This document shows, one piece after another, positions 1-8,562 of a DNA stretch of 64,000 nucleotides (position 1 is the first letter of the stretch; every line of letters starts with the position of its first letter). The stretch comes from Sulfitobacter sabulilitoris. GTDB lineage: Bacteria > Pseudomonadota > Alphaproteobacteria > Rhodobacterales > Rhodobacteraceae. The translations under genes were made by a program, and so were the position numbers. The stretch lies in assembly GCF_005887615.1 (NCBI RefSeq), contig NZ_VANS01000002.1, positions 434,001-498,000 on the forward strand, in the 5' to 3' direction. The notes beneath the pieces were generated by a model. The model did no database searches. It was not told where the DNA came from and saw only the letters and a list, made by a program, of their open reading frames with translations.

Positions 1-346
1 GATGACCGATTTCTCGACCACGGGCGACGGGCTTGTCGCCGGCCTGCAGTTTCTGGCGATGCTCAAGGAAAGCGGCGAAGCGGCCAGCAAGCTGGTGCGC
101 TGTTTCGACCCTGTGCCGCAGATGCTGGAAAACGTTCGCTACACGGATGGGACGGCGCCGTTGGAACAGGCCGCGGTGCAGGATGCAATCGCCGGCGGAA
201 CGCGGCGGCTGGGCGATGGTGGCCGGTTGCTGATCCGCAAGTCCGGGACCGAAGCGTTGATCCGTGTGATGGGCGAAAGCGAGGACGCGGACCTTTTGCG
301 TGCCGTCATCGAAGACATATCGGGCGCGATCCGAAAGGTCGGCTGA
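1..346 (+). CDS. glmM: Phosphoglucosamine mutase, C-terminal fragment
   Basis: Only the last 114 residues are in the window; the 5' part lies beyond the left edge. GlmM converts glucosamine-6-phosphate to glucosamine-1-phosphate in the cytoplasm, on the way to UDP-GlcNAc for peptidoglycan and lipid A. The fragment holds the end of domain 3 and the whole of domain 4. The phosphate-binding loop RKSGTEALIRVMGE is visible near residue 80 of the fragment and is typical of this mutase family. The sequence FSTTGDGLVAGLQFLA matches the GlmM pattern better than ManB-type mutases. It ends with TGA and converges on the minus-strand wecB gene. A related phosphohexomutase is possible but less likely. Confidence 0.9.
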   Translation, partial: MTDFSTTGDGLVAGLQFLAMLKESGEAASKLVRCFDPVPQMLENVRYTDGTAPLEQAAVQDAIAGGTRRLGDGGRLLIRKSGTEALIRVMGESEDADLLRAVIEDISGAIRKVG

Positions 347-406
347 CGCGCACCGCCCCGGGCATGGCGCCCGATCGAAACTGCCTTGCCTGCGACCGCG
401 CGCGGA

Positions 407-1501
407 TCACGACAGCGGATGAAGCCGCAACGCGCTGGCCACGCGTTCGGACGTCAATCCGTCCCAAAGCGGAATATCGCGGATGATCGTGTGCGGGCGC
501 CCGGTTACCTTTGCGATGATAGGTGCGTAATCCGCGTCACTGATCAGGTGGTTCGACCCGCATTCCACCGTCTGCGGCCGCTCGGTATTGTTGCGGAAGG
601 TAAAGCAGTGCCGTTTCAGAAACGCGGCTTCTTCCTGAACGCCGCCTGAATCGGTCACGACGCATTGCGACAGGCCGATCAGGTGTATGAAATCGATATA
701 GGCGATGGGATCGCAAATATGCAGGTCGGGCCGGTCGAAAAACGCGGCCCCCCGACCATGTGTTTCGATGGATTGGCGGGTGCGCGGATGCATCGGAAAA
801 AGCACGGGATGATGCGATGTCAACTGACCCAGCATCGCCGCCAGCCGGTCAAGGGCATCGGGTGCATCGACATTTGCAGGCCGGTGAAACGTGCACAAAA
901 TGAACCGTTCCAGCCCGGATTCCGCAAGCACCTGCGGGTGATATGACGGATCGTGGATGGACCGGAGCGTGTCGATCATGATGTTGCCGACGAAATGCAC
1001 CGTTTCGATCGACCGGCCCTCGCCATAGACCAGGTTGTCCCACGCCGCCTTGGAAGGTGTCAGATGAAGGTCCGCGATCGAATCGATAAGTACGCGGTTC
1101 AATTCTTCCGGCATGGACGCATCGAAGGATCGCAGGCCCGCTTCGAGATGCGCAACGGCAATGCCCGCACGTTTGGTCGCGATCGTCGCCGCCAGAGACG
1201 CATCCACGTCGCCGGGAACGACGACAATGTCGGGTTTTTCCTCTGACAGGTATTCGGCGAAGGTCTCGGCCAGAACGCCGAGACGATGCATGGGCGAGCG
1301 CGTGTCCTCGACAAGAATTTCCTTGTCGAACGACGCAATCCCGAGCGAGGCCGCGATTTCCGTCGTCATGGGCCCGGGCGGGTGCTGCGCAAGATAGACC
1401 AGCTTCACGTCGCACCAATCCTGATCCTTCAGGCACAGATATAGCGGCGCTATCTTGATGAAATTCGGACGTGTCGCCGCCACGAGCAAGATTTTTCTCA
1501 T
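407..1501 (-). CDS. wecB: Non-hydrolysing UDP-N-acetylglucosamine 2-epimerase
   Basis: A 364-residue cytoplasmic enzyme expected to interconvert UDP-GlcNAc and UDP-ManNAc for surface polysaccharide. The N-terminus MRKILLVAATRPNFIK, the central HLEAGLRSFD and EELNRVLID segments, and the C-terminal VTDSGGVQEEAAFL segment are the hallmark motifs of the WecB family, and the length is usual. The open frame continues 33 codons upstream, but ATG at 1501 is preceded by AGGAGA at good spacing and gives the family N-terminus. It lies 270 bp downstream of another nucleotide-sugar enzyme on the same strand, so the two may be co-transcribed. Motif variations (for example LAQHPPGPM where GTGQH-type residues are usual) hint at a divergent subfamily, so the exact substrate is uncertain. 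Confidence 0.85.
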   Translation of the reverse strand: MRKILLVAATRPNFIKIAPLYLCLKDQDWCDVKLVYLAQHPPGPMTTEIAASLGIASFDKEILVEDTRSPMHRLGVLAETFAEYLSEEKPDIVVVPGDVDASLAATIATKRAGIAVAHLEAGLRSFDASMPEELNRVLIDSIADLHLTPSKAAWDNLVYGEGRSIETVHFVGNIMIDTLRSIHDPSYHPQVLAESGLERFILCTFHRPANVDAPDALDRLAAMLGQLTSHHPVLFPMHPRTRQSIETHGRGAAFFDRPDLHICDPIAYIDFIHLIGLSQCVVTDSGGVQEEAAFLKRHCFTFRNNTERPQTVECGSNHLISDADYAPIIAKVTGRPHTIIRDIPLWDGLTSERVASALRLHPLS

Positions 1502-1770
1502 TGTGGTCTCTCCTGTTCGGGCCGCCCGGTCATCGCGCGCCACTGGTACAAAAAACGAGGTCCAGGCGCGTCTTTGGACCTTCCTAGCGGAAAAAGGCAC
1601 CCCCGCCCAGAGAGCTGCAAGACCTGCCCGCCAAGGGGATCGCTGCGGCTATGTCAAAGGCGTCGTCGCGCCCCTTCCTCGGGGGCTCGACGCGCCATCA
1701 GACAGTGATTTACCCAATGTGCTGTCAATGCTGTCAGTGCCGGCAAGTAAGTTCGACCGAATTTTTCGGA

Positions 1771-2808
1771 TCAGCGCCCGGTGTCGTAATATGCGCGATA
1801 CCAGGAGACAAAGCGCGCTATGCCGTCTTGGATATCGACCCGTGGCGCATAGCCGGTGAGGCGCTGCAGCAGCGTGATGTCGGCCCATGTCGCGGGCACG
1901 TCGCCCGGTTGGATCGGCATCAGGTTGCGGGTAGCGCGGTGGCCCGTGGCGGTCTCGATCGCCTCGATGAAATCCAGCAGGGGCACGGCTTTTCCATTGC
2001 CGATATTGACCACCCGGTAAGGTGCGACCGGCGACAGGCTGTCCCCGGCCAAAGACCCGACGGTCAGGGCCGGGCGCTGTGGCGGAGTGTCGGCCAGCAG
2101 ACGAATACCGGTCACGAGGTCATCGACATAAGTGAAATCGCGGCGCATTTCGCCGTTGTTGTAGACGTCGATCGATGCACCGTTCAGGATCGCGCGGGTG
2201 AACTTGAAGGGCGCCATGTCAGGCCGCCCCCAGGGGCCGTAGACGGTAAAGAACCGAAAGACCGTCGTCGGCAGATCATAAAGATGGGCATAGGAATGCG
2301 CCATCGCCTCGCCTGCCTTCTTGGTCGCGGCATAGAACGACATGGGCGTATCGGCGGCGTCGGTTTCGCGGTAGGGCATGGCGGTATTGGCGCCGTAGAC
2401 CGACGAACTGGACGCCAGCAGGATATGTGACGGCGGGTGAGCGCGTGCCGCCTCGAGCAGCGCAAACGTTCCGGTGATATTGCTGTCGAGGTACAACTGC
2501 GGCGTGTCGATCGACTGGCGCACCCCGGCTTGCGCGGCAAGGTGCACAACCACGTCAAACCGGTTTGCGGCAAACAGGCCTCGCAGGGCGCCGGGGGCCT
2601 CCAGGCGCGTTTCGACAAAGCGAAACGCCGGGTGATCGGCGATTTGCGCCAGCCGGGCCTGCTTCAGCGTCACGTCGTAATATTCGGTCATCGCATCCAG
2701 GCCGACCACCTGAAACCCATCCTCCAGCAACCGCTGGACGACGTGAAATCCGATGAAACCCGCCGCCCCGGTGACAAGCGCGGTGCGGGATGCGGTAGGG
2801 TTTGTCAC
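1771..2808 (-). CDS. NAD-dependent epimerase, UDP-glucuronate 4-epimerase type
   Basis: A 345-residue extended short-chain dehydrogenase. The nucleotide-binding motif TGAAGFIG is at residues 14-21, the serine motif SSSSVYG is near residue 135, and the catalytic pair sits in YAATKKAGE. The segments EYYDVTLKQARL, RFFTVYGPWGRPDMAPF and NNGEMRRDFTYVDD are typical of the UDP-glucuronate 4-epimerase (LpsL/CapI) group, which makes UDP-galacturonate for lipopolysaccharide or capsule. The start is GTG at 2808 with AAGGA about nine bases upstream. It is followed on the same strand by wecB, suggesting a nucleotide-sugar supply unit. The upstream leader contains an unusual 7-bp tandem array. Confidence 0.85.
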   Translation of the reverse strand: MTNPTASRTALVTGAAGFIGFHVVQRLLEDGFQVVGLDAMTEYYDVTLKQARLAQIADHPAFRFVETRLEAPGALRGLFAANRFDVVVHLAAQAGVRQSIDTPQLYLDSNITGTFALLEAARAHPPSHILLASSSSVYGANTAMPYRETDAADTPMSFYAATKKAGEAMAHSYAHLYDLPTTVFRFFTVYGPWGRPDMAPFKFTRAILNGASIDVYNNGEMRRDFTYVDDLVTGIRLLADTPPQRPALTVGSLAGDSLSPVAPYRVVNIGNGKAVPLLDFIEAIETATGHRATRNLMPIQPGDVPATWADITLLQRLTGYAPRVDIQDGIARFVSWYRAYYDTGR

Positions 2809-3293
2809 GGTATCTCATCCTTGCGTTCGGGGCCCGGGGGGCTGGGCCCGCGGCATTGGGGCCGGTCATGGACAAAATTGGCCCGAGGGGCAAGCGTGAC
2901 CGACAGGCGAAGTCGGGATGGGCCGCGCGGATCCGCGCTCTTGATGCCATGCGCCCGGAGCAGCGCAATCGAAGCCGAGGCCAGCCCGGTGTTGCGTCGG
3001 GATGCCCAAGCCCAAGTCTCTCCGCGTTCCGCGTTCCGCGTTCCGCGTTCCGCGTTCCGCGTTCCGCGTTCCGCGTTCCGTGCTCCAGCATGAAGCATCA
3101 ACGCTCCAGCCTCGAGAAGCACAGGTTTCGGCTTTGGAGTGTCATACATCGTTTCGACGAGGCGAGGTGTCAAAGGCTCGCGGCGGACTTTCGGGGCAGA
3201 CAACGGTGCCGGGTGGACGCCGCGCCTGGCGAAGATGTCACCCATGGCGCAGCCGCAGAATATGCTTACCCGGCAAAGAAGCACCTTGAGACC
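2809..3293. other. Gene-poor interval with tandem array
   Basis: This interval of about 485 bases holds no gene I can support. It contains a 7-bp tandem array and several overlapping open frames on the minus strand that are open largely because the array lacks stop codons. The longest (minus strand, 3284 down to 2805, 159 codons) overlaps the epimerase start by four bases and has low-complexity arginine-rich content; I regard it as probably not a gene. With the small ORF and tRNA-Leu next to it, the interval looks like an eroded or accessory insertion, but no integrase, transposase or direct-repeat boundary is visible. Confidence 0.5.
3021..3083. repeat. 7-bp tandem array (TCCGCGT)n
   Basis: Eight perfect copies of TCCGCGT run from 3021 to 3076, followed by one degenerate copy (TCCGTGC). 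Seven is not a multiple of three, so every reading frame passes through the same heptapeptide cycle: SAFRVPR on the plus strand and TRNAERG on the minus strand. Neither strand has a stop codon. Copy-number change would shift any frame crossing it. It lies about 210 bp upstream of the epimerase start. Confidence 0.95.
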
Positions 3294-3455
3294 TCAGGAC
3301 CAACCAGTAGCCATCAAGTTGGTCAGCAGCTTTTCATGCTCTGGCGTCAGCCACCCTTGCGGAGCTTTTGCCCAGAGAGAAGGCGACCCGCGGCCAGGAA
3401 CAGTGGTGGTGGGGTTCTTTTGGGATGCAACGACTTGGGTCGTAAAGCTCGTCAT
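3294..3455 (-). CDS. Small unrecognised ORF, 53 residues
   Basis: ATG at 3455 to TGA at 3294 encodes 53 residues. Composition looks protein-like rather than random: the C-terminal part APQGWLTPEHEKLLTNLMA is amphipathic and lacks the arginine excess of shadow frames in this GC-rich DNA. No clear ribosome-binding site precedes the ATG. It lies about 86 bp downstream of tRNA-Leu on the same strand and just beyond the tandem-array interval. I do not recognise the family; it could be a short accessory protein or the remnant of a larger gene. Confidence 0.35.
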   Translation of the reverse strand: MTSFTTQVVASQKNPTTTVPGRGSPSLWAKAPQGWLTPEHEKLLTNLMATGWS

Positions 3456-3541
3456 TCACGACCGTGACCGTGGGTGACATGGTCTCCGGCCCCTAGCTCA
3501 AGTTGAAAGCTGGGGTCATACCAATGTGTTATCCGAAAATT

Positions 3542-3627
3542 TGGTGCCCAGGAGAGGACTCGAACCTCCACACCCTTGCGAGTACTAGCACCTGAAGCTA
3601 GCGCGTCTACCATTCCGCCACCTGGGC
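3542..3627 (-). tRNA. tRNA-Leu (anticodon CAG)
   Basis: Read on the minus strand, an 86-nt cloverleaf is visible. The acceptor stem GCCCAGG pairs with CCTGGGC, the anticodon stem CTAGC pairs with GCTAG around the loop TTCAGGT (anticodon CAG), and there is a long variable arm as expected for class II tRNA-Leu. The T-arm has GGTTCGAGTCC, the discriminator is A, and the terminal CCA is encoded in the genome. A strong promoter lies just upstream at 3645-3673. Confidence 0.95.
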
Positions 3628-3644
3628 CAGTGTCGTGAGGCCTG

Positions 3645-3673
3645 CACTTAAGGGGATCGCGTGGTGGTGTCAA
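3645..3673 (-). promoter_or_regulatory. Sigma-70-type promoter of tRNA-Leu
   Basis: On the minus strand a perfect -35 box TTGACA (3673-3668) and a -10-like TAAGTG (3650-3645) are separated by exactly 17 bases. The predicted start is 7-10 bases further on, immediately before the mature tRNA 5' end at 3627. The -10 is weak, so this is a sequence-based prediction. Confidence 0.6.
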
Positions 3674-3913
3674 ACGGTATTTGACGCCTTTTCGCCGGTT
3701 TTTGAATGGCTCCGCGCGCAGTGTGGCGGATGGCCTGATCGGGCCGGGCGCCTGCGCTTTTCAGGGGCTCTTGCCGCGGCCTTTTCACACCTGCCAACGG
3801 GTGTCCGGGATCACGTACAGCCATGACCGGCAGTGCCTTGCGTGCTTTTGCGCCTTGTTTCATGGTGTGCCCACAGGTACATCCGGACTGAAAGACAGAG
3901 TTGAGAGGCGCAG

Positions 3914-4897
3914 ATGGCAAAGCTGGTCACGATCTACGGCGGTTCGGGGTTCGTCGGGCGATACATCGCCCGGCGCATGGCCAAGCAGGGGTGGCGCGTG
4001 CGGGTGGCTGTGAGGCGACCGAACGAGGCCATTTTCGTGAAGCCTTACGGTGTCGTCGGTCAGGTGGAGCCGGTGTTCTGCAATATCCGCGACGATGCGT
4101 CGGTCGCACAGGTGATGCAGGGGGCCGATGCGGTCGTCAATTGCGTGGGTATTCTGGCGGAAAGCGGCAAGAACAGCTTTGATGCAATCCAGGCGGACGG
4201 TGCGGCGCGTATCGCGCGTATCGCTGCGCAACAGGGTGTGGCAAGGATGGTCCAGATTTCCGCGATCGGCGCGGATCCGGACTCCGGTAGCGACTATGCC
4301 CGCACCAAGGCCGAAGGCGAAAAAGCCGTGCTCGAGCATATGCCGAATGCCGTCATTCTTCGCCCGTCGATCGTATTCGGCCCCGAGGACCAGTTCTTTA
4401 ACCGGTTCGCGGGAATGACGCGGCTTAGCCCGATTTTGCCCGTGGTCGGCGCGAAGACCCGGTTTCAGCCGGTGTATGTCGATGACGTGGCCCGCGCTGC
4501 CGAAGCGGCCCTGACGCGGAACGACGTGACTGGCGTTTTCGAACTTGGCGGGCCGGATGTCGAAACGTTCCGCGAGCTGATGCAGCGCATGCTGGGGGTG
4601 ATCCACCGTCGCCGGATGATCGTCGGCATTCCGTTTTTCGCAGCAAAGATCATGGCCTTTTTCCTGGATCTGCTGCAGTCGGTGACATTCGGGCTGTTTA
4701 CCAACGGCATGATCACCCGCGATCAGGTGCGCAACCTTGCACATGACAACGTGGTGGCCGACGGCGCCAAAGGGTTCGCGGAACTGGGAATCGAGCCGGT
4801 GTCGATGGGGTCGGTGCTGCCGGAGTATCTTTGGCCGTTCCGCCCGTCGGGCCAGTACGACGCGATCAAGGAATCGGCCAAGAACCTGCGGACCTGA
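3914..4897 (+). CDS. NDUFA9-like NAD(P)-binding protein (complex I accessory family)
   Basis: A 327-residue atypical short-chain dehydrogenase. The N-terminal Rossmann motif is [15 protein letters not shown] (GGxGFxG, residues 6-20). Internal segments [31 protein letters not shown] and [19 protein letters not shown] are characteristic of the family related to the mitochondrial complex I 39-kDa subunit NDUFA9. In alphaproteobacteria these proteins are thought to bind NADP(H) and may associate with respiratory complex I; the function is not fixed. The start ATG at 3914 is preceded by GAGAGG. It converges on uppP with only three bases between stop codons. Confidence 0.85.
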   Translation: MAKLVTIYGGSGFVGRYIARRMAKQGWRVRVAVRRPNEAIFVKPYGVVGQVEPVFCNIRDDASVAQVMQGADAVVNCVGILAESGKNSFDAIQADGAARIARIAAQQGVARMVQISAIGADPDSGSDYARTKAEGEKAVLEHMPNAVILRPSIVFGPEDQFFNRFAGMTRLSPILPVVGAKTRFQPVYVDDVARAAEAALTRNDVTGVFELGGPDVETFRELMQRMLGVIHRRRMIVGIPFFAAKIMAFFLDLLQSVTFGLFTNGMITRDQVRNLAHDNVVADGAKGFAELGIEPVSMGSVLPEYLWPFRPSGQYDAIKESAKNLRT

Positions 4898-4900
4898 TCC

Positions 4901-5707
4901 TCAGGGAGTGTAGGCGATCCACAACAGGATCAGTCCAAGGATCACCCGGTAGATCACGTAGGGTGTGAAGCTGACGCTGCGCAGCAGACGCATCATGATG
5001 GCCAGCGCCGCAAAGGCTGCCACAAAGGCAAAGGCGGCCGCGATCAGCCCGGCGCGGGCCAGCGCCCAATCGGCATCCCCCACGACATCCGCCCCCAGCA
5101 GAACGCCAGAGGCGATGATCGTGGGGATCGACATCAGCATGGACAGCGACGCGGCGCTTTGCCGGTCATACCCCAGGGCGCGAGCGGCCGTGATCGTAAT
5201 GCCCGACCGCGATGTACCGGGGATCAGCGCGACAGCCTGCGCGACACCCATCCAGACAGCATGCTTCATCGTCCATTGATCGTCTCTGCGGTGCGTGGTG
5301 CCGGTCTTGTCGGCCCAGTACAGCACCAGCCCAAAGATCAGCATGGCCCAGCCGATCACCGCCACCGAGCGCAAAGCCTCGTCCAGACCGCTGAGCTTGA
5401 GCGCGAGGCCCGCCAGAATCACCGGGATCGTCGCGATCAGCAGGCAAAGCGCGAGAAAGGCGCCGGGCGTGTCCACGCGCCCGCGCGCAAGGCGAAGCGT
5501 GCCCGCGACCGCGAGCGCCACCTGCACGCGGAAGTAGAGGATGACCGCGAACAGCGTGCCGACATGCACGGCCACGTCGATGGCGAGGCCCTGATCCGCG
5601 TTCCCCGACAAGGCGGGCAATAGAATCAAATGCGCCGACGAGGAGATCGGCAGGAATTCGGTCAGGCCCTGAATCGCTGCAATAACAAAGAGGTAGAAAA
5701 TACTCAT
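4901..5707 (-). CDS. uppP: Undecaprenyl-diphosphate phosphatase
   Basis: A 268-residue polytopic membrane protein of the BacA/UppP family. It dephosphorylates undecaprenyl diphosphate at the membrane so the C55 carrier can be reused for peptidoglycan, O-antigen and exopolysaccharide synthesis; overexpression of family members gives bacitracin resistance. Both signature motifs are present: LTEFLPISSSAHLIL (residues 15-29) and PGTSRSG (near residue 165). About eight hydrophobic segments are visible and the length is usual. Its promoter must lie in the AT-rich region shared with divergent gltD. Confidence 0.95.
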   Translation of the reverse strand: MSIFYLFVIAAIQGLTEFLPISSSAHLILLPALSGNADQGLAIDVAVHVGTLFAVILYFRVQVALAVAGTLRLARGRVDTPGAFLALCLLIATIPVILAGLALKLSGLDEALRSVAVIGWAMLIFGLVLYWADKTGTTHRRDDQWTMKHAVWMGVAQAVALIPGTSRSGITITAARALGYDRQSAASLSMLMSIPTIIASGVLLGADVVGDADWALARAGLIAAAFAFVAAFAALAIMMRLLRSVSFTPYVIYRVILGLILLWIAYTP

Positions 5708-5935
5708 ACTGGTGGCTGCCCCAATGTTATAGTTCTTGTGAGTGGTATAAGCGATTGCCCGGAAATCAAAATTCTAATAATTAGTCCCGATACGGACCTA
5801 AAATAGCTCAAGAATCATTGCGTACTTGTTCCTTTTGGCCAATTTATCTTTAAATAGGTCAATACTGCTGCCTTTTATTGGTGCGGAAACTCGCGTAAAG
5901 GCACCGGACCGGCGTTTGAAAAAGGGATATCTGCA
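5708..5935. promoter_or_regulatory. AT-rich divergent promoter region, uppP / gltD
   Basis: These 228 bases separate two divergently transcribed genes. They are much more AT-rich than the surroundings, with runs such as AAATCAAAATTCTAATAATTAG near 5765. The promoters of both genes should lie here. I could not assign a single convincing -35/-10 pair. The block just before gltD contains AAGGGA, which serves as its ribosome-binding site. Confidence 0.5.
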
Positions 5936-7372
5936 GTGGCTGATCAACCTATGTTGAAATTTGTAAGTATCGGGCGTGACATGCCTCAGAAGCGTGATGC
6001 CTCCGTGCGCCGCGAGGATTTCCACGAGATTTATGCCGAATACGCCGAAGCCAAGGCCAAGGAGCAGTCGAGCCGGTGCAGCCAGTGCGGCGTGCCCTAC
6101 TGCCAGAGCCACTGTCCGCTGCACAACAATATCCCCGACTGGCTGCGCCTGACGGCCGAGGGGCGTTTGCAAGAAGCCTATGAAGTCAGCCAGGCGACCA
6201 ATACCTTTCCCGAAATCTGTGGTCGCATCTGCCCGCAGGACCGCCTGTGCGAAGGCAACTGCGTGATCGAGCAGTCGGGTCACGGCACGGTCACGATCGG
6301 CGCGGTCGAAAAATATATCACCGACACGGCATGGGACAAAGGCTGGGTCCTGCCAATCAGCCCCACGCAGGAACGTGCCGAATCCGTGGGCATCATCGGC
6401 GCGGGCCCCGGCGGGCTGGCGGCGGCGGATGTACTGCGGCGCGCCGGCGTGCAGGTCACGGTCTATGACCGGTACGACCGTGCAGGCGGGTTGCTGACCT
6501 ACGGCATTCCCGGCTTCAAGCTGGAAAAAGACGTCGTCATGCGGCGCAACGAACAGCTTGAACAAGGCGGCGTCACCTTCAAGCTTCATACGAATGTGGG
6601 CGAAGACGTCAGCTTTGCCGATCTGCGCGCGCAGCACGACGCGGTGATCATCGCCACGGGTGTCTACAAGACCCGTGAGATCGAAGCGCCCGGCGTGGGC
6701 GCAACGGGCCTGGTGCGCGCGATTGATTTTCTGACCGCAAGCAACCGCAAGAGCTTTGGCGATGCAATCCCGGAATTCGACAGCGGCGAGTTGAACGCCG
6801 AAGGCAAGCGCGTGGTCGTGATCGGTGGCGGAGATACCGCGATGGACTGCGTGCGCACGTCGATCCGGCAGGGCGCGACATCGGTCAAGTGCCTGTATCG
6901 GCGGGACCGTGCCAATATGCCTGGCAGCCAGCGCGAAGTGCAGAACGCGGAAGAAGAAGGTGTTATCTTTGAATGGTTGAGCGCGCCCAAGGGCTTTGCC
7001 GGTGATCCCGTAACTGGCGTCATGGTGCAGAAGATGCGTCTTGGCGCGCCCGACGTGACCGGTCGGCAAGCCCCCGAGCTGATTGAGGGCGCCGACTATG
7101 TCGAGGACGCCGATCTTGTCATCATGGCGCTCGGGTTCGAGCCGGAGGCGCTTCCGACATTGTGGGACGAGCCAGATCTGCCGGTCACGCGCTGGGGCAC
7201 CATCAAGACCGAATTCACCACGGGCGCCACCGATGTGCCGGGCGTCTACGCGGTAGGCGACATCGTACGCGGTGCGTCGTTGGTGGTCTGGGCGATCAAG
7301 GACGGCCGCGATTGCGCCGAGGCGATCCTGGCCACGTTCGACGCCGAGGCAGGGGCGATTGCAGCAGAATAA
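5936..7372 (+). CDS. gltD: Glutamate synthase (NADPH), small subunit
   Basis: A 478-residue iron-sulfur flavoprotein that feeds electrons from NADPH to the large subunit GltB, so that glutamine plus 2-oxoglutarate give two glutamates. Two cysteine clusters bind the 4Fe-4S centres: CSQCGVPYCQSHCP (about residues 48-61) and CGRICPQDRLCEGNC (about 95-109). FAD and NADPH domains follow, with GIIGAGPGGLAAADV near 155 and VVVIGGGDTAMDC near 295. The start is GTG at 5936 with AAGGGA eight bases upstream; an ATG five codons later is possible. Unusually, three small genes separate it from gltB, all on the same strand with overlaps, so one long operon is likely. Confidence 0.95.
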   Translation: MADQPMLKFVSIGRDMPQKRDASVRREDFHEIYAEYAEAKAKEQSSRCSQCGVPYCQSHCPLHNNIPDWLRLTAEGRLQEAYEVSQATNTFPEICGRICPQDRLCEGNCVIEQSGHGTVTIGAVEKYITDTAWDKGWVLPISPTQERAESVGIIGAGPGGLAAADVLRRAGVQVTVYDRYDRAGGLLTYGIPGFKLEKDVVMRRNEQLEQGGVTFKLHTNVGEDVSFADLRAQHDAVIIATGVYKTREIEAPGVGATGLVRAIDFLTASNRKSFGDAIPEFDSGELNAEGKRVVVIGGGDTAMDCVRTSIRQGATSVKCLYRRDRANMPGSQREVQNAEEEGVIFEWLSAPKGFAGDPVTGVMVQKMRLGAPDVTGRQAPELIEGADYVEDADLVIMALGFEPEALPTLWDEPDLPVTRWGTIKTEFTTGATDVPGVYAVGDIVRGASLVVWAIKDGRDCAEAILATFDAEAGAIAAE

Positions 7373-7469
7373 CGGGCGATATCCACGGGGCGCGGCGCCG
7401 GATCGACCAAAGTTTCCGGCACCACGACCGCAGGGTCATTTGCCCCGAAAGCCACGAAGGGAGGCCAAG

Positions 7470-8135
7470 ATGAAAACGACAATGACGGCTTTGGCCTTTG
7501 GCCTTTTGGCGAGTGGGGCGTCCGCGGACGACCAGATGGTTCTGCCGGCGGGATGTACCGCGATTGCGACGGTTCAAAAGTCCCAGTGCCATGCAACGAC
7601 GGTGCTGGACTGCGGAGACCGCAAGGAGGCTCACACGTTTCAGGACGGTGGTTACCGCGTGATTCATGTGTACAAACCGGATTGGGAAATGACCGAATTC
7701 CGCTTTGCCGAGATGGGCGGCGCGCGGATGACCGCCGTCCCGGACACCGGATCGAATATCCGGCTCTCCGAATTGCTGGAAACCGGATCCTCCGAGGAGG
7801 ACGGGGTTTTCTTGCTGAACACCGGCGTGATCCGCGATCGCAAATACACATTGGAAGGCCGTGTCGAACTGACGGGCGAGGACGTGGATATTGGCGGTGC
7901 GACCTTCAAGAAGGGACGGATTTACCGGACCTTTGCCCTCAAGCCCGGCGCGGGCGGGCTGGAATTCGAAGTCGATCTTTACGTGTCGCCCGAACGGGAC
8001 CTGATGTTCGAGGCAAGCTGGCAGCGTAGTATTTTCGGCAACAACCTTGAGACCTTTGACCAGGCGCCCGTCAGCATTGCCTGGCCGGGCGACGCCGGGT
8101 TCATGGCGACACGGCCGGAGGTCGGTTGTGAGTGA
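7470..8135 (+). CDS. Secreted protein of unknown function
   Basis: A 221-residue protein beginning with a clear Sec signal peptide: MKT, a hydrophobic stretch LAFGLLASG and a likely cleavage after ASA at residue 20. The mature part has cysteines in pairs (GCTAIATVQKSQC and TTVLDCGD) and ends in GCE, which suggests periplasmic disulfides. I recognise no family or catalytic motif. ATG at 7470 is preceded by GAAGGGAGG. It starts 97 bases after gltD and its end overlaps the next gene by eight bases, so it is probably co-transcribed with the glutamate synthase genes; why is unclear. Confidence 0.75.
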   Translation: MKTTMTALAFGLLASGASADDQMVLPAGCTAIATVQKSQCHATTVLDCGDRKEAHTFQDGGYRVIHVYKPDWEMTEFRFAEMGGARMTAVPDTGSNIRLSELLETGSSEEDGVFLLNTGVIRDRKYTLEGRVELTGEDVDIGGATFKKGRIYRTFALKPGAGGLEFEVDLYVSPERDLMFEASWQRSIFGNNLETFDQAPVSIAWPGDAGFMATRPEVGCE

Positions 8136-8562
8136 TGCGCGGACGGTTCATGGCCGATGCCTGTGCGGCGCGGTGACGGTGAGTGTGCAGGTGGACAACC
8201 CGATCCTGCGCGCCTGCCATTGCGATATGTGCCGCCGCCACACCAGCGGCATGTTCATTTCGCTGGCGACCGTGCCGGGGACGGGCGCGGTCACAGGCCC
8301 CGCGCAGAGCTTCCGATCCTCGGACTGGGCCGAGCGGGGGTTTTGCGGCACCTGCGGGTCGACGCTGTGGTATGGCGCCATTCAGGAAGGTGCGCGCAAC
8401 TTCGCGGCGGGCCTGTTCGAAAATGCCGCTGACGCGCCGCTGAAGCTGGAGTTTTTCGCTGACAAGTGCCCCCAGGGGTATGCGCTTGCGGGGGCACACC
8501 GGAAGATGACGGGCGAAGAGGCGATTGCGATGTTCGCCGGCGGGTCTGGGGGTGACGCATGA
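8128..8562 (+). CDS. GFA-family zinc protein, copy 1
   Basis: A 144-residue member of the GFA (glutathione-dependent formaldehyde-activating enzyme/CENP-V) family. The zinc-binding cysteines appear in the usual order: CLCG near residue 11, CHCDMC near 30, and CGTCGS near 75. Family members are often annotated as S-(hydroxymethyl)glutathione synthase, but most have no proven activity. GTG at 8128 overlaps the previous stop by eight bases. Its first 30 codons closely resemble those of the next gene, which points to tandem duplication. Confidence 0.8.
   Translation: MSDARTVHGRCLCGAVTVSVQVDNPILRACHCDMCRRHTSGMFISLATVPGTGAVTGPAQSFRSSDWAERGFCGTCGSTLWYGAIQEGARNFAAGLFENAADAPLKLEFFADKCPQGYALAGAHRKMTGEEAIAMFAGGSGGDA

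Noticed and set aside
2805..3284. 159-codon minus-strand frame through the tandem array
   Set aside because: Open mainly because the array lacks stops; arginine-rich, low complexity, overlaps the epimerase start.
3452..3673. 73-codon frame over the tRNA-Leu
   Set aside because: Contains the familiar false translation of a tRNA-Leu gene (segment MVDALASGAST) and is not a protein gene.
5798..7069. 423-codon antisense frame opposite gltD
   Set aside because: Shadow of gltD with the same GC-driven composition; no start or motif support.
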